Assembly (NCBI RefSeq): GCF_003345655.1
Contig: NZ_QQOH01000005.1
Location: forward strand, 1 to 64,000
Direction: 5' to 3'
Length of the DNA stretch: 64,000 nucleotides
DNA from: Motiliproteus coralliicola
GTDB lineage: Bacteria; Pseudomonadota; Gammaproteobacteria; Pseudomonadales; Balneatricaceae
This document shows, piece by piece, positions 48,417-56,854 of the stretch. The notes under the pieces are model-generated. The model worked only from the letters and a program-made list of their open reading frames with translations. It was not told the DNA's origin and did not search any database. How positions within the stretch are numbered: position 1 is the first letter of the stretch; each line of letters starts with the position of its first letter. The position numbers and the translations under genes are program-made.

Positions 48417-49367
48417 CTAAATCAACTCGAGCAACTTCAACAGCGTCACCCCTGCGCTGGTGGTCAGCAGTGAGCATAGCGTGGTAATGGCGATGATATT
48501 GGCTGCCAGGGTGGCGTTGCCGCCCATGGCGCGAACCATCACGTAGCTGGCGGCGGCGGTGGGGGAGCAGGTCATCAGCAGCAGCACACCCAGCTCGATT
48601 CCGCGTAAACCGAGCAGGATTCCTCCGAGGGTCAGGGTCAGCGGGACTACTAGCAGTTTAAGGCTGGCGGCCAGCATGGCGTTTTTACGGTCGTGCCGCA
48701 GGGCGCTGAAGTTGAGGCTGGCGCCGGTGCACAACAGGGCTAGCGGCAGGGTCATCTGGGCGAAGTATTCACCGGTGCGCAGCACCATTGCCGGTAGCTC
48801 GACCTGATACCAGGCCAACGGTAGCGCCATGACGATTCCGATTATCAGCGGATTTTTGAGGATTCCTTTCAGGGTACTGCGAAAGCCGGTATCTCGATTC
48901 AGCGAGCGGCTCAGGGTGATCACCGACAAGATGTTGAACAGGATGGTGACCAGAGCAAGATAGAGCGAGGCGGTGACCAGGCCATCGTTACCGTAGGCGT
49001 TGAAGCAGTATGCCAGGCCGATGATGCCCATGTTGGAGCGAAATGCGCCCTGAACCACCACGCCGCGTTCGCTGCTGGGCTCGACCCGGCGGGCTACCAG
49101 GAATTCGAACAGTAGAAAAAGCAGCAGGGTGCCGAACAGTCCGACCCCGAGCAGAGTCAGGTTGGCAGTCTGCTCGATGCTGGTGCGACTGATATTGATA
49201 AACAGCAGTGCCGGCAGGGTGACGTTGAACACCAGCTTGGAGCCGATGTCGATAAAGTTGTCGTTGATCATCCCACGCCGGTTCAGCAACCAGCCCAGCG
49301 TCATGACGATAAAGATCGGCCCGGTGATCGAGAGCGAAAACTGCAGGTTGTTGAGAAAGGCGTCCAT
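48417..49367 (-). CDS. AEC family transporter
   Basis: The 316-residue protein has about ten membrane segments in the auxin efflux carrier (AEC) pattern, with GWLLNRRGMI near 25, the broken-helix motif FNVTLPALLFINIS near 47 and LPLALLCTGASLNFSALR near 206. Bacterial members export or import small organic acids or amino acids; the substrate is not evident. It converges with cbiX and is divergent from the small YjfB-like gene. Confidence 0.88.
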   Translation of the reverse strand: MDAFLNNLQFSLSITGPIFIVMTLGWLLNRRGMINDNFIDIGSKLVFNVTLPALLFINISRTSIEQTANLTLLGVGLFGTLLLFLLFEFLVARRVEPSSERGVVVQGAFRSNMGIIGLAYCFNAYGNDGLVTASLYLALVTILFNILSVITLSRSLNRDTGFRSTLKGILKNPLIIGIVMALPLAWYQVELPAMVLRTGEYFAQMTLPLALLCTGASLNFSALRHDRKNAMLAASLKLLVVPLTLTLGGILLGLRGIELGVLLLMTCSPTAAASYVMVRAMGGNATLAANIIAITTLCSLLTTSAGVTLLKLLELI

Positions 49368-49517
49368 AGCAGGTCCGAGCCAAGTTCACGAGTCCGCCCG
49401 GGCTGGTAAGGCCGGTGGTCGGGGCAGAAGGCGATGGTAAGGGGATGGTGGCCCGGCAGCAAGCGTTCACTTTAGCGCCGATGGGCGTATGATGGGGGTC
49501 TAGCGAGAGAGACCGTT

Positions 49518-49721
49518 ATGAGTTTGACCAGCATCCGGCTGGGCAACGAGATTGCCACCGCCGTTTACAAGAAAGCCCTCGACCAGCAGAAGGTTCAGGG
49601 TCAGCAGGTTCTGCAGTTGATCCAGTCGGCCGCACCTGCTGCCAGCACCGTCCAGACCCAGCAGGTAAGCCCGAGCGCGCCCACCGATCGGATTGGTACT
49701 CGGGTCAATACGACCGCCTGA
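49518..49721 (+). CDS. YjfB-like small protein, putative motility protein
   Basis: The 67-residue product resembles the YjfB family of small putative motility proteins, with the helix NEIATAVYKKALDQQKVQGQQ followed by a glutamine- and serine-rich tail. GAGAGACC lies before the ATG. The family function is not known. A hairpin follows. Confidence 0.7.
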   Translation: MSLTSIRLGNEIATAVYKKALDQQKVQGQQVLQLIQSAAPAASTVQTQQVSPSAPTDRIGTRVNTTA

Positions 49722-49744
49722 TGTGACCCTCTGTGTATCCTGAA

Positions 49745-49770
49745 CCATGCCGCTCATTCGGGCGGCATGG
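49745..49770. terminator. Hairpin between yjfB-like gene and cynS
   Basis: CCATGCCGC and GCGGCATGG form a perfect nine-base stem around eight bases, between two convergent genes. Only short T runs flank it. A bidirectional terminator is likely. Confidence 0.6.
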
Positions 49771-49797
49771 CCGTTTCTGGACAGGTGTTCAGGGGGC

Positions 49798-50247
49798 TCA
49801 GAAGCTTTTGTAGGGCAGGAACTTACCCGACAGCACCACGTTGACGCGATCGCCGTTGGGATCCTCCTCGCGTTGGATATCCATCGAGAAGTCGATCGCG
49901 CTCATGATGCCGTCGCCGAACTCTTCATGGATCAGTTCTTTGATGGTGCTGCCGTAGACGTTGACCACCTCGTACCAGCGGTAGATCAGCGGGTCGGTCG
50001 GTACAGCGGTGGGCAGCGAACCCTTGTACGGCACGATCTGCAGCCAGGCGACGGCTTCATCGGTGAGATCAAACAGCTCGCCAGCGATGGTGGCCTGGCG
50101 CTTGTCGAAGGTCATCTGCCCTAGGCAGGCGGCGGTGGTCCACTCATTTGACAGGCCAATGGCATCTGCCACCTCGCTCCATTTGATGCCTTTGGCAACC
50201 TTTTGAGCAAGGATCATCGCGGTTACTTCTTCACGGCTACTAATCAT
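49798..50247 (-). CDS. cynS: Cyanate hydratase (cyanase)
   Basis: From the ATG at 50247, with GAGGAC upstream, the product is 149 residues, close to the usual cyanase length. The N-terminal helix bundle reads KGIKWSEVADAIGLSNEWTT; the C-terminal catalytic domain keeps the arginine, glutamate and serine of the active site in YRWYEVVNVYGSTIKELI and GIMSAIDFSM. It turns cyanate and bicarbonate into ammonia and CO2. It lies 19 bases after the kinase-phosphatase gene and is probably co-transcribed. Confidence 0.96.
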   Translation of the reverse strand: MISSREEVTAMILAQKVAKGIKWSEVADAIGLSNEWTTAACLGQMTFDKRQATIAGELFDLTDEAVAWLQIVPYKGSLPTAVPTDPLIYRWYEVVNVYGSTIKELIHEEFGDGIMSAIDFSMDIQREEDPNGDRVNVVLSGKFLPYKSF

Positions 50248-50266
50248 GATAAGTCCTCTTTCAATG

Positions 50267-52000
50267 TCATTTAGTCTGTAAATAAACCAGCAATCCGACG
50301 ACGGTAAGCGCCAGCACAAATGAAGTACTTTTCCAGAACCGTACCGGGTTGCGATCCATCAAGGGAGGTCGGGGTCCTCTCAGAAACTTCGGATTGGGGT
50401 TTCTCAAGTCATAGAGAAATTCACTGATCTCCTCGTATCGCTTAAACGGGTTCGGATTCAGTGCTTTTCGCAGTGTTTGGTCGACCCAGGCAGGAATTTC
50501 ACGCTCTTCGTCCAGCACAGAACGATATTTGAGGCGTTTCTGAGCCGCCACCGTTCTCGCTTTTGCTACCTGAGTATCGTAGGGGAATCGACCGGACAAC
50601 ATGTGGTAGGCAAGCACCGCCAGAGAGAATTGATCGGAGCGGCTGGAAATCATCTCGCCGACAAAATATTCGGGGGCCATATAAAGCGCGGTGCCCTGCA
50701 TTTCATCTTGCTCCAGGGTGTTTTCTGCCTCAACAATGCCCGCGATTCTTACGCCACCAAAATCGATTATTTTCACCGTGCCGTTGGTGTCGATCATGAC
50801 GTTATCGGTCTTCAAATCCTGATGCAGAATTTCAAGCCGGTGCATCGCCTGCAGTCCTTTTGCCACCTGTTCAATGATGCCTCGAACGGTTTCCAGATCC
50901 GGCTTAGGATTGTCGATCAACCACTGCTTGAGGGTAATGCCCTCGATATACTCAGTAACGCTATAGAGGTAGTTGCGCTTGCGATTCTGCATGCCCGCTT
51001 TCATCACATGGACATTGTCAATTCGCCTTGCAACCCACTCTTCCATCAGAAAGCGTTCTAAATAGGCGGGGTTGTTTCCCAATTCGACGGACGGGATTTT
51101 GATGACAACCTGACTGTTGTCTTCAAGATCCTTGGCCAGATAAACATGACTGCGGCTGTTGGAGTGCATTTCCCTGAGAATTAGAAATCCGTCAAACTCT
51201 TGTCTGGGCTGCAATAACGGAGGTATTACCAGTTTCTCCATCTGTTGCTGCAGGGGGCTTCCTTCCGTAGCCGACAACTTGTCGACCCGGACAATCTGCA
51301 ATGTCAGGTTGTCGTCACTGCCCTTTTCGATAGCATGCTGCACCAATGCCTTTGCGGCCTCATCAAGATCGTGTTCATTGGCATGGATGAGTGATGTCAC
51401 ATCCTCCGCATCACAAAATTCGTAAACGCCGTCGGTACAGAGCAGGTAATAATCACCCTGTTTCAGGCCAACGGTCTGGTAATCAACCTCCACATCGAGA
51501 TTGACCCCCATGGCCCGGCTCAGATAGCTCTTCTCTTTCGATATCCAGGTGCGGTGATCCTTGGTCAACTGCTCAAGTCCTTCACCACGCAAGCGATAAA
51601 TACGACTATCACCGACATGGAAAAGATGAGCGGTCGAAGCCTTGAAAATAGCTGCGCTCAGCGTGCAGACATAGCCTTTGTCTTTGTTGTAGCGGAACTC
51701 ACTTCGCTGGGTTTGAGAAAACAACCAGCCGTTGATTGATTCCAATACCTTCAAACCGGAGGTATACACTGACCAGGCATCAGAGGTGCAAAAGTAGTCG
51801 TCGAGAAAGCTTTTGACCGAGGTTTCGCTGGCCACCTGACTGACATTGCTGGTACTGATGCCGTCAGCCAGAACCACCGCAGCACCTTTTAGGCTCAGCT
51901 GAGGCTCCTTGGGAATCACTGAGCCATAAGAATCCTGATTCAGCGGTTTGACGCCTTTGTCGCTGTATTGCCCAATACTGAGTTTAAGCTGCGTATTCAT
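50267..52000 (-). CDS. PP2C phosphatase-Ser/Thr kinase fusion
   Basis: The 577-residue protein starts MNTQLKLSIGQYSDKGVKPL. Residues about 1-245 form a PP2C phosphatase (ADGISTSNVSQ near 46, HVGDSRIYRL near 122, LLCTDGVYEF near 190, GSDDNLTLQ near 232). Residues about 270-540 form a protein kinase: VVIKIP lysine near 305, catalytic loop HQDLKTDNV (HQD instead of HRD) and DFGG for metal binding. A single membrane helix ends the protein. Such fusions occur near nitrate/nitrite genes, which fits the formate/nitrite transporter upstream and cynS downstream. Targets are unknown. Confidence 0.93.
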   Translation of the reverse strand: MNTQLKLSIGQYSDKGVKPLNQDSYGSVIPKEPQLSLKGAAVVLADGISTSNVSQVASETSVKSFLDDYFCTSDAWSVYTSGLKVLESINGWLFSQTQRSEFRYNKDKGYVCTLSAAIFKASTAHLFHVGDSRIYRLRGEGLEQLTKDHRTWISKEKSYLSRAMGVNLDVEVDYQTVGLKQGDYYLLCTDGVYEFCDAEDVTSLIHANEHDLDEAAKALVQHAIEKGSDDNLTLQIVRVDKLSATEGSPLQQQMEKLVIPPLLQPRQEFDGFLILREMHSNSRSHVYLAKDLEDNSQVVIKIPSVELGNNPAYLERFLMEEWVARRIDNVHVMKAGMQNRKRNYLYSVTEYIEGITLKQWLIDNPKPDLETVRGIIEQVAKGLQAMHRLEILHQDLKTDNVMIDTNGTVKIIDFGGVRIAGIVEAENTLEQDEMQGTALYMAPEYFVGEMISSRSDQFSLAVLAYHMLSGRFPYDTQVAKARTVAAQKRLKYRSVLDEEREIPAWVDQTLRKALNPNPFKRYEEISEFLYDLRNPNPKFLRGPRPPLMDRNPVRFWKSTSFVLALTVVGLLVYLQTK

Positions 52001-52072
52001 TCGGTCAGGTTCTTCCAGGCTCGGCCATCCCATCGCTGGGACACCAAGGCATCTATCGGATCTGAATAGAAA

Positions 52073-52134
52073 ACCGGTGGTCGTTAGGGAACCTGCAAAT
52101 AAGTCCTTGTTCGCAGGTTCCTCAGACCACCGGT
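52073..52134 (-). terminator. Two-part hairpin between transporter and kinase genes
   Basis: ACCGGTGGTC pairs perfectly with GACCACCGGT, and inside it GGAACCTGC with GCAGGTTCC, leaving small internal loops and a 16-base apex. Read on the minus strand the stem is followed by TTTTCTATT, as in an intrinsic terminator. It would end or attenuate the transporter transcript before the kinase gene. Confidence 0.75.
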
Positions 52135-52169
52135 GGTTCTCGGTCTATCTGGTTTGATAAAGACTCAAC

Positions 52170-53012
52170 TTACAGAGCCGCTACCGCGCTACCTTCTGCA
52201 GCTTTGGTCTTTTTGCTTTTGCTCTCTTTAACGTGAGTCAGGTAAAGAGGCAGGCCTACCAGCAGGAAGCCACCTACCAGATTACCCAGTGCAGTAGGCA
52301 GTTCGTTCCAGATGATGTATTCCATGATGGTGAAATCACCGCCCATGATCATCGAGAATGGGAACAGGAACATGTTGACGATGGAGTGTTCGAACGCCAT
52401 GTAGAAGAACAGCATGATAGGCATCCACATCGCAGCCATCTTGCTACCCGCGGAAGTGGAGATCATGGCACCCACAACACCCATGGATACCATCCAGTTA
52501 CACAGCATGCCGCGGATAAAGATCGTCATCCAACCCAGCACGCCCTGTTCCTTGTAGCCAAGAGTTCGGGATTCACCGATGGCGCTGACTTTCTCGGCTA
52601 CAGCACCGCCGTCGATCTGATAACCGTAGGTCAGGATGAAAGAAGCGAAGAATGCCACCATCAATGCACCGGACAGGTTGCCGATAAAGACCAGCCCCCA
52701 GTTCCGCCACAGTTCATTCATGGTACAACCCGGACGCTTATCAATTACCGCCAGTGGAACCAGAGTGAATACGCCGGTTAACAGGTCAAACTTCATCAGA
52801 TAAAGCATGATGAAGCCCACCGGGAACAAACAAGCCCCCAAGATCACGCTACCCGTTTTAGTTATCACTGTAATGGCGAAAAAAGCAGCCAGCGCAAGGA
52901 TGGCTCCTGCCATAAATGCACGGATATAAGTGTCCTTAGTGGACATAAATATCTTCTGTTCACCCGAATCAACCATCTTGGTGGCAAATTCACTCGGTTC
53001 TAAGTAAGCCAT
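52170..53012 (-). CDS. Formate/nitrite transporter family protein
   Basis: The 280-residue membrane protein has the six-helix FNT fold marks: GAILALAAFFAITVITKTGS near 36, GLVFIGNLSGALMVAFFAS near 105, GMLCNWMVSMGVVG near 167 and FFYMAFEHSIVNMFLFP near 203. The family includes FocA and NirC. With cyanase and the kinase-phosphatase nearby, nitrite (NirC) is more likely than formate. The ATG is preceded by a weak GGGG. A lysine-rich C-terminal tail faces the cytoplasm. Confidence 0.9.
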   Translation of the reverse strand: MAYLEPSEFATKMVDSGEQKIFMSTKDTYIRAFMAGAILALAAFFAITVITKTGSVILGACLFPVGFIMLYLMKFDLLTGVFTLVPLAVIDKRPGCTMNELWRNWGLVFIGNLSGALMVAFFASFILTYGYQIDGGAVAEKVSAIGESRTLGYKEQGVLGWMTIFIRGMLCNWMVSMGVVGAMISTSAGSKMAAMWMPIMLFFYMAFEHSIVNMFLFPFSMIMGGDFTIMEYIIWNELPTALGNLVGGFLLVGLPLYLTHVKESKSKKTKAAEGSAVAAL

Positions 53013-53354
53013 GGTAGTACCCCGCTAGGTTAAGGTTGGAATCGTCTTGGCCTCCGCCCGGGTTGTTGTTTTTATTCTTCCCGTTTGGAATCCCAATGGA
53101 TAACTCCTCATAGCAAGTGTTATGCCTGCAGTGCACAAAAATCCAATTATTCATGTGTATCAATGGCTTGCTATTGGTTTGTTTGGTGTTTGGAAGGTTT
53201 TTGTTGCATCGCCTTAGTGCAGAATAATTATCAAGTGGGCGATGCATGTCCGAATTGGTGCGGTGGGATATTGATCAAAGTGAGGGATCGCGATGAGGGT
53301 GGCTGCTACTCTTTTCGGGTAATGCTGTATTGGTTGAGTTGGCTGAAGTCACTC
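53013..53354. other. Gap upstream of the formate/nitrite transporter
   Basis: This 342-base stretch is distinctly AT-rich and contains no convincing gene. It should hold the promoter of the transporter. I see no clear FNR or NarL site; the TTGATCAA at 53271 lacks the spacer an FNR site needs. Confidence 0.5.
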
Positions 53355-53812
53355 GTTGCGCTTTCCCAAGCGCGCCCCTTTTGTAGACAAACAAAAGGGA
53401 CCAAAAATTGTTTTGCCCAATGACTTGTCGGCTTCGCCGATCCCCTGTGCGTTGGCTTCGCAAATGGGCACCGATTGAACTCGGCCTAAGGCCTCAGACA
53501 GTAATCGGTACTGATCCATTTCCGAAGCCAATGCTCGGCTGCGTCAAGGGCGGTTGAGGCCGTACTAACCGTATCTCTGTTGTTCCAGGTCGAACTCCAA
53601 CACCCCTTTTGCACAGGTGAGCATTGCAGTCTGACAATGGAATAGAGCGATTGATGTTTGAGGGAGCGAAGCGAGTGAGTTCCAATCGCGGCCATTGGCA
53701 GGCGAAACGCGCAACGAAGTCGGTGTAGCCGACCAAGCAAGTGGGGCGGTTTTTCTTTGGTTCGGTTTCTTTTGCCCGGGCAAAAGAAATGAACGCGCTC
53801 GGGAGAGCGCAA
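53355..53812 (-). repeat. Interspersed element, copy 2 (inverted)
   Basis: These 458 bases match 14755-15214 in reverse orientation. The end near 53812 holds a perfect 24-base palindrome (53766-53789) centred on CCCGGG, flanked by GAGCGCGTTCATTT-type sequence; the other end has CCTTTTGT/ACAAAAGG and GCGCTT/AAGCGC hairpins. The internal segment CCGCCCTTGACGCAGCCGAG is identical. Short reading frames across it are arginine-rich and do not look like proteins. Confidence 0.8.
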
Positions 53813-53877
53813 TAGGGGCTTACCGTCGCAATATAAGTGCAGGATGGTGAAGATCTTAGCTGAAGTCTCTCAGCCTA

Positions 53878-54948
53878 TTATTCCAACACCGCCACCGACT
53901 TGATCTGCAACCACACCGAACTGCCGACCTTCAGCCCTAAACTATCCAACGCCCGGCTGGTGACCCTCGCCAGCAGTGAGGTGGTGCCGACTTCGGCCCT
54001 CACCAGCGCCACCGCCGGATGATCGTTGCTGACGATCTCGGCAATTCGGGCCGGCAGCAGATTCTGGATGCTCTGGTCCGGGTGTTGCTCCAGCGCCAGA
54101 CTGATATCGCGGGCCAGCACTCGTAGTCGTACCGGCTTGTCCAGCGGCAGGCCGCTGTCTTTGACCCACAGGCTGCCGCCGTCGAACTGGGCCCGGGCCA
54201 GGTGCCAGCGGCTGTCCTTCTCGGCCACCGTTGCCTTGATCACCACTCCGGCGTCTTCGTCTTTGCGCAGTGGCAGGTCGAGTCGGCTCAGGGTCTGATC
54301 CAGCGGGCCGCTGGCCAGTACACGGCCCTGTTCGAGCAGTACCAAGTGATCGGCCAGGCGCGCCACTTCGTCGGGGGCGTGGGTGACATACAGGATCGGA
54401 ATCTGCAATTGATCGTGGAGCTGTTCCAGATAGGGCAGGATCTCGCGCTTGCGCTTCAGGTCCAGCGCCGACAGCGGTTCGTCCATCAGCAGCAGTTGGG
54501 GGCCGGCCGCCAGCGCTCGTGCGATGGCGACCCGTTGGCGTTCGCCGCCGGAGAGGCGATCGGGCATCCGCTCCAGCAGTTCGCCGATCTGCAGCAGCTC
54601 AATCGCCTGTTCCAGCGATACTTTGCGCTGCTGCTTGGGGACCCGGCGAACGCCGTATTCGAGGTTGGCGCGGGCGCTCAGATGGGGGAACAGGCTGGCT
54701 TCCTGAAACACGTATCCGATTGGACGGCGGTGGGTCGGCAGGCTTTGACCGTCTTTCTGCCACCAGTGGTCGCCGATTCGCAATTGGCCGTCAGGGCTCT
54801 GCTCCAGTCCGGCGATCAGTCGTAGCAGGGTGGTCTTGCCGCAACCGGAGGGGCCGAAGATCGCCGTCACACCCCGATCAGGCAGCTGCAGATCGACATC
54901 CAGCGTGAAACGGTCTTTTTGGAGTCGGAAACGGGCCTCAATACTCAT
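53878..54948 (-). CDS. modC: Molybdate ABC transporter ATPase
   Basis: The 356-residue ATPase has Walker A FGPSGCGKTTLLR near 31, Q-loop GYVFQEASLFPHL near 79, signature DRLSGGERQRVAIARAL near 130 and Walker B LLLMDEPLSALD near 152. A C-terminal molybdate-binding Mop domain (about 290-355, NLLPARIAEIVSNDHPAVAL) is characteristic of ModC. It is the last gene of the mod operon. Molybdate is needed for the molybdenum cofactor of nitrate reductase. Confidence 0.96.
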   Translation of the reverse strand: MSIEARFRLQKDRFTLDVDLQLPDRGVTAIFGPSGCGKTTLLRLIAGLEQSPDGQLRIGDHWWQKDGQSLPTHRRPIGYVFQEASLFPHLSARANLEYGVRRVPKQQRKVSLEQAIELLQIGELLERMPDRLSGGERQRVAIARALAAGPQLLLMDEPLSALDLKRKREILPYLEQLHDQLQIPILYVTHAPDEVARLADHLVLLEQGRVLASGPLDQTLSRLDLPLRKDEDAGVVIKATVAEKDSRWHLARAQFDGGSLWVKDSGLPLDKPVRLRVLARDISLALEQHPDQSIQNLLPARIAEIVSNDHPAVALVRAEVGTTSLLARVTSRALDSLGLKVGSSVWLQIKSVAVLE

Positions 54949-54982
54949 TGGTGTGGACTCTCATCGGCACAGTTTTATCGAC

Positions 54983-55660
54983 TCAGGGTTTGACCACCGC
55001 GAAGCGGCGATTCAGGGCATAGACCAGGATCAGCAGTGCGAACGACATCGCCAGCAAGCCGCCGGAGAGCCAGTGGGCCTGGCCGTATTCGAGGGCTTCG
55101 ACATGATCGTAGATCGCGATCGACAGGACCTGGGTCTCGCCGGGGATATTGCCGCCAATCATCAGTACCACCCCGAACTCGCCGACGGTGTGGGCAAAAC
55201 CCAGCACCGTGGCGGTCAGAAAGCCCGAGCGGGCCAATGGCACAGCTACGGTAAAGAAACGGTCCAAGGGGCCTGCGCGCAGTGTAGCGGCCACCTCTAG
55301 CGGCCTTGGGCCGATGGCGGTGAAGGCATTCTGCAGCGGCTGCACCACAAACGGCATCGAGTAGAACACCGAGCCGATCACCAGCCCGGTAAAGCTGAAT
55401 GCCAGAGAACGTCCACCAAGGGCTTCGGCCAGCCCACCGATCGGGCCATTGGGACCCAAAGCGATCAGCAGATAAAACCCCAGCACCGTCGGCGGTAGCA
55501 CCAGCGGCAGCGCGATTACCGCTTCGAGCAGAAATTTATAACGCCACTGGGTTCGCGCTAGCCACCAAGCCAGTGGGGTGCCGAGCAGCAGTAGGATCAG
55601 GGTGGTTAGACCGGCTAGCTGCAGGGTGATGCTTAGGGCGCTCAGGTCGGTTGAATCCAT
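54983..55660 (-). CDS. modB: Molybdate ABC transporter permease
   Basis: The 225-residue membrane protein has five to six helices and the ModB permease marks [20 protein letters not shown] near 50 and the ATPase-contact loop [20 protein letters not shown] near 122. It lies nine bases after modA and 34 bases before modC. Confidence 0.95.
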   Translation of the reverse strand: MDSTDLSALSITLQLAGLTTLILLLLGTPLAWWLARTQWRYKFLLEAVIALPLVLPPTVLGFYLLIALGPNGPIGGLAEALGGRSLAFSFTGLVIGSVFYSMPFVVQPLQNAFTAIGPRPLEVAATLRAGPLDRFFTVAVPLARSGFLTATVLGFAHTVGEFGVVLMIGGNIPGETQVLSIAIYDHVEALEYGQAHWLSGGLLAMSFALLILVYALNRRFAVVKP

Positions 55661-55669
55661 CGAGTCTAC

Positions 55670-56431
55670 CTAGCGGCCCTCCGGAATCGCGTAGCCATGC
55701 TGGCGGATTAGCTGAGTGACGTTGTCACTGCGCAGAAAATTCATAAAGGCGTCGATGGCCGGGCTACGGTTGAGCTGAACCGCCTGCTGCACGATCGGCT
55801 CGTAAAGGGATGGGTTGACGAGCCAGTGACGGCCAGGTAAGGGTTGCTGTGGATCGGTGATCTGGGACAGCGCCACCAGCCCCAGCTCGGCGTTACCGCT
55901 GCTGACGAAGTGGAAGGTCTGACCAATATTTTCTCCTCGAACCAGCTTGCCGCGAACAGAGCTTTGTAAGTTCAGTTTGTCGAGTAGTTGCCAGGCGGCA
56001 CGGCCGTACGGAGCCAGTTTCGGGTTGGCGATCGCCAGATGGCGGAAGCGACCTTGCTTGAGCTGCTGTTGCAGATCGCCACCGTCCGGGTTTGGGCTCC
56101 AGAGTACCAACTGGCCGATGGCGTAGGTAAAACGGCTACCGGCGATGGCTCGACCCTGCTGTTCGAGCAGTTCGGGACGACGCCGGTCGGCCGCCAGGAA
56201 GGCATCGAACGGGGCACCGTTGACGATCTGAGCGAAGTGTTTGCCGGTGGAGCCAAAAATTAGCTGGACCCGATGGCCGCTGTCGGCTTCAAACTGCCGT
56301 GCCAGGGGGCGGACAGCGTCGCTGAAATTGCTGGCCACTGCGATGCGCAGGGTCTCGGCCTGACTAGCCGAACTTAGAAGTAGCAATATTAACCAGAGTC
56401 CCGACAGTCGAGGCAAACTATGTGATCGCAT
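55670..56431 (-). CDS. modA: Molybdate-binding periplasmic protein
   Basis: The 253-residue product has a signal peptide (GLWLILLLLSSASQA), then LRIAVASNFSDAVRPLARQF and LIFGSTGKHFAQIVNGAPFD, whose serines and threonine contact the oxyanion in ModA. FVSSGNAELGLVALSQ near 183 is also typical. Its ATG directly follows the modE stop with no gap, so modE and modA are coupled. Confidence 0.95.
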   Translation of the reverse strand: MRSHSLPRLSGLWLILLLLSSASQAETLRIAVASNFSDAVRPLARQFEADSGHRVQLIFGSTGKHFAQIVNGAPFDAFLAADRRRPELLEQQGRAIAGSRFTYAIGQLVLWSPNPDGGDLQQQLKQGRFRHLAIANPKLAPYGRAAWQLLDKLNLQSSVRGKLVRGENIGQTFHFVSSGNAELGLVALSQITDPQQPLPGRHWLVNPSLYEPIVQQAVQLNRSPAIDAFMNFLRSDNVTQLIRQHGYAIPEGR

Positions 56432-56767
56432 CTACAGATCCAGCTGGGTCGACCGGTTGCTGAGGTAGTCGCGGTAGTCCTGATAAGCCTGCCAGAAACA
56501 GTCGACCGCCCGCTGGCCGGATTCGGTCAGTTTGGCTCCGCCGCCGCCGCGGCCACCGGTGCTTTTTTCTACTACCGGCTCTCGGCTCTGACGGTTCATC
56601 GAGTCGACCAGTTTCCAGGCGTGGCGGTAGGACATCTCCATCGAGCGGGCCGCCGCACGGATCGAGCCGTGCTCTCGGATTCGCTCCAGCAGGACGACGC
56701 GACCGTAACCCAAAAAAGTCCCTTCGGGGCCTTCGATCCAGACCCGACCATGTAGACGATATTCCAT
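56432..56767 (-). CDS. modE: ModE-type regulator, DNA-binding domain only
   Basis: The 111-residue protein consists of the winged helix domain of ModE, with LLERIREHGSIRAAARSMEM and SYRHAWKLVDSMN, followed by the glycine-rich wing KSTGGRGGGGAKLTESG. The molybdate-binding Mop domains of full-length ModE (about 260 residues) are absent. It leads the mod operon and probably regulates it; how it senses molybdate is not clear. Confidence 0.92.
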   Translation of the reverse strand: MEYRLHGRVWIEGPEGTFLGYGRVVLLERIREHGSIRAAARSMEMSYRHAWKLVDSMNRQSREPVVEKSTGGRGGGGAKLTESGQRAVDCFWQAYQDYRDYLSNRSTQLDL

Positions 56768-56785
56768 ATCAATTCTCGGGATATT

Positions 56786-56809
56786 CGTGATTCTTCGTAG
56801 AATATAACG
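56786..56809. promoter_or_regulatory. Candidate ModE operator
   Basis: ATATAACG (56802-56809) equals the right half of the known ModE site; the left half, CGTGATTC (56786-56793), matches CGTTATAT only partly, with an 8-base spacer instead of 7. A small inverted repeat, ATTCT-TCGT-AGAAT, lies within. It sits 19 bases upstream of modE. Confidence 0.45.
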
Positions 56810-56854
56810 GCAGCCGAATTTTGCAACACCCGCGTCGGATGATGGGTACAGCGT

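Noticed and set aside
49476-49490. GCCGAT upstream of the YjfB-like gene as a flagellar sigma-28 -10 box
   Set aside because: No TAAA-like -35 element lies at the required distance; the match is a six-base coincidence.
53271-53278. TTGATCAA as an FNR site
   Set aside because: FNR sites need four bases between TTGAT and ATCAA. This palindrome has overlapping halves and lies about 260 bases from the transporter start.
53085-53423. A 112-codon frame upstream of the formate/nitrite transporter
   Set aside because: Cysteine- and tryptophan-rich product without any family pattern, in AT-rich promoter sequence, running into the repeat.
53486-53812. Arginine-rich open frame of 108 codons inside interspersed copy 2, partly similar to one in copy 1
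   Set aside because: The frames break at different places in the two copies and overlap the hairpin ends. Similarity is explained by the DNA repeat itself.
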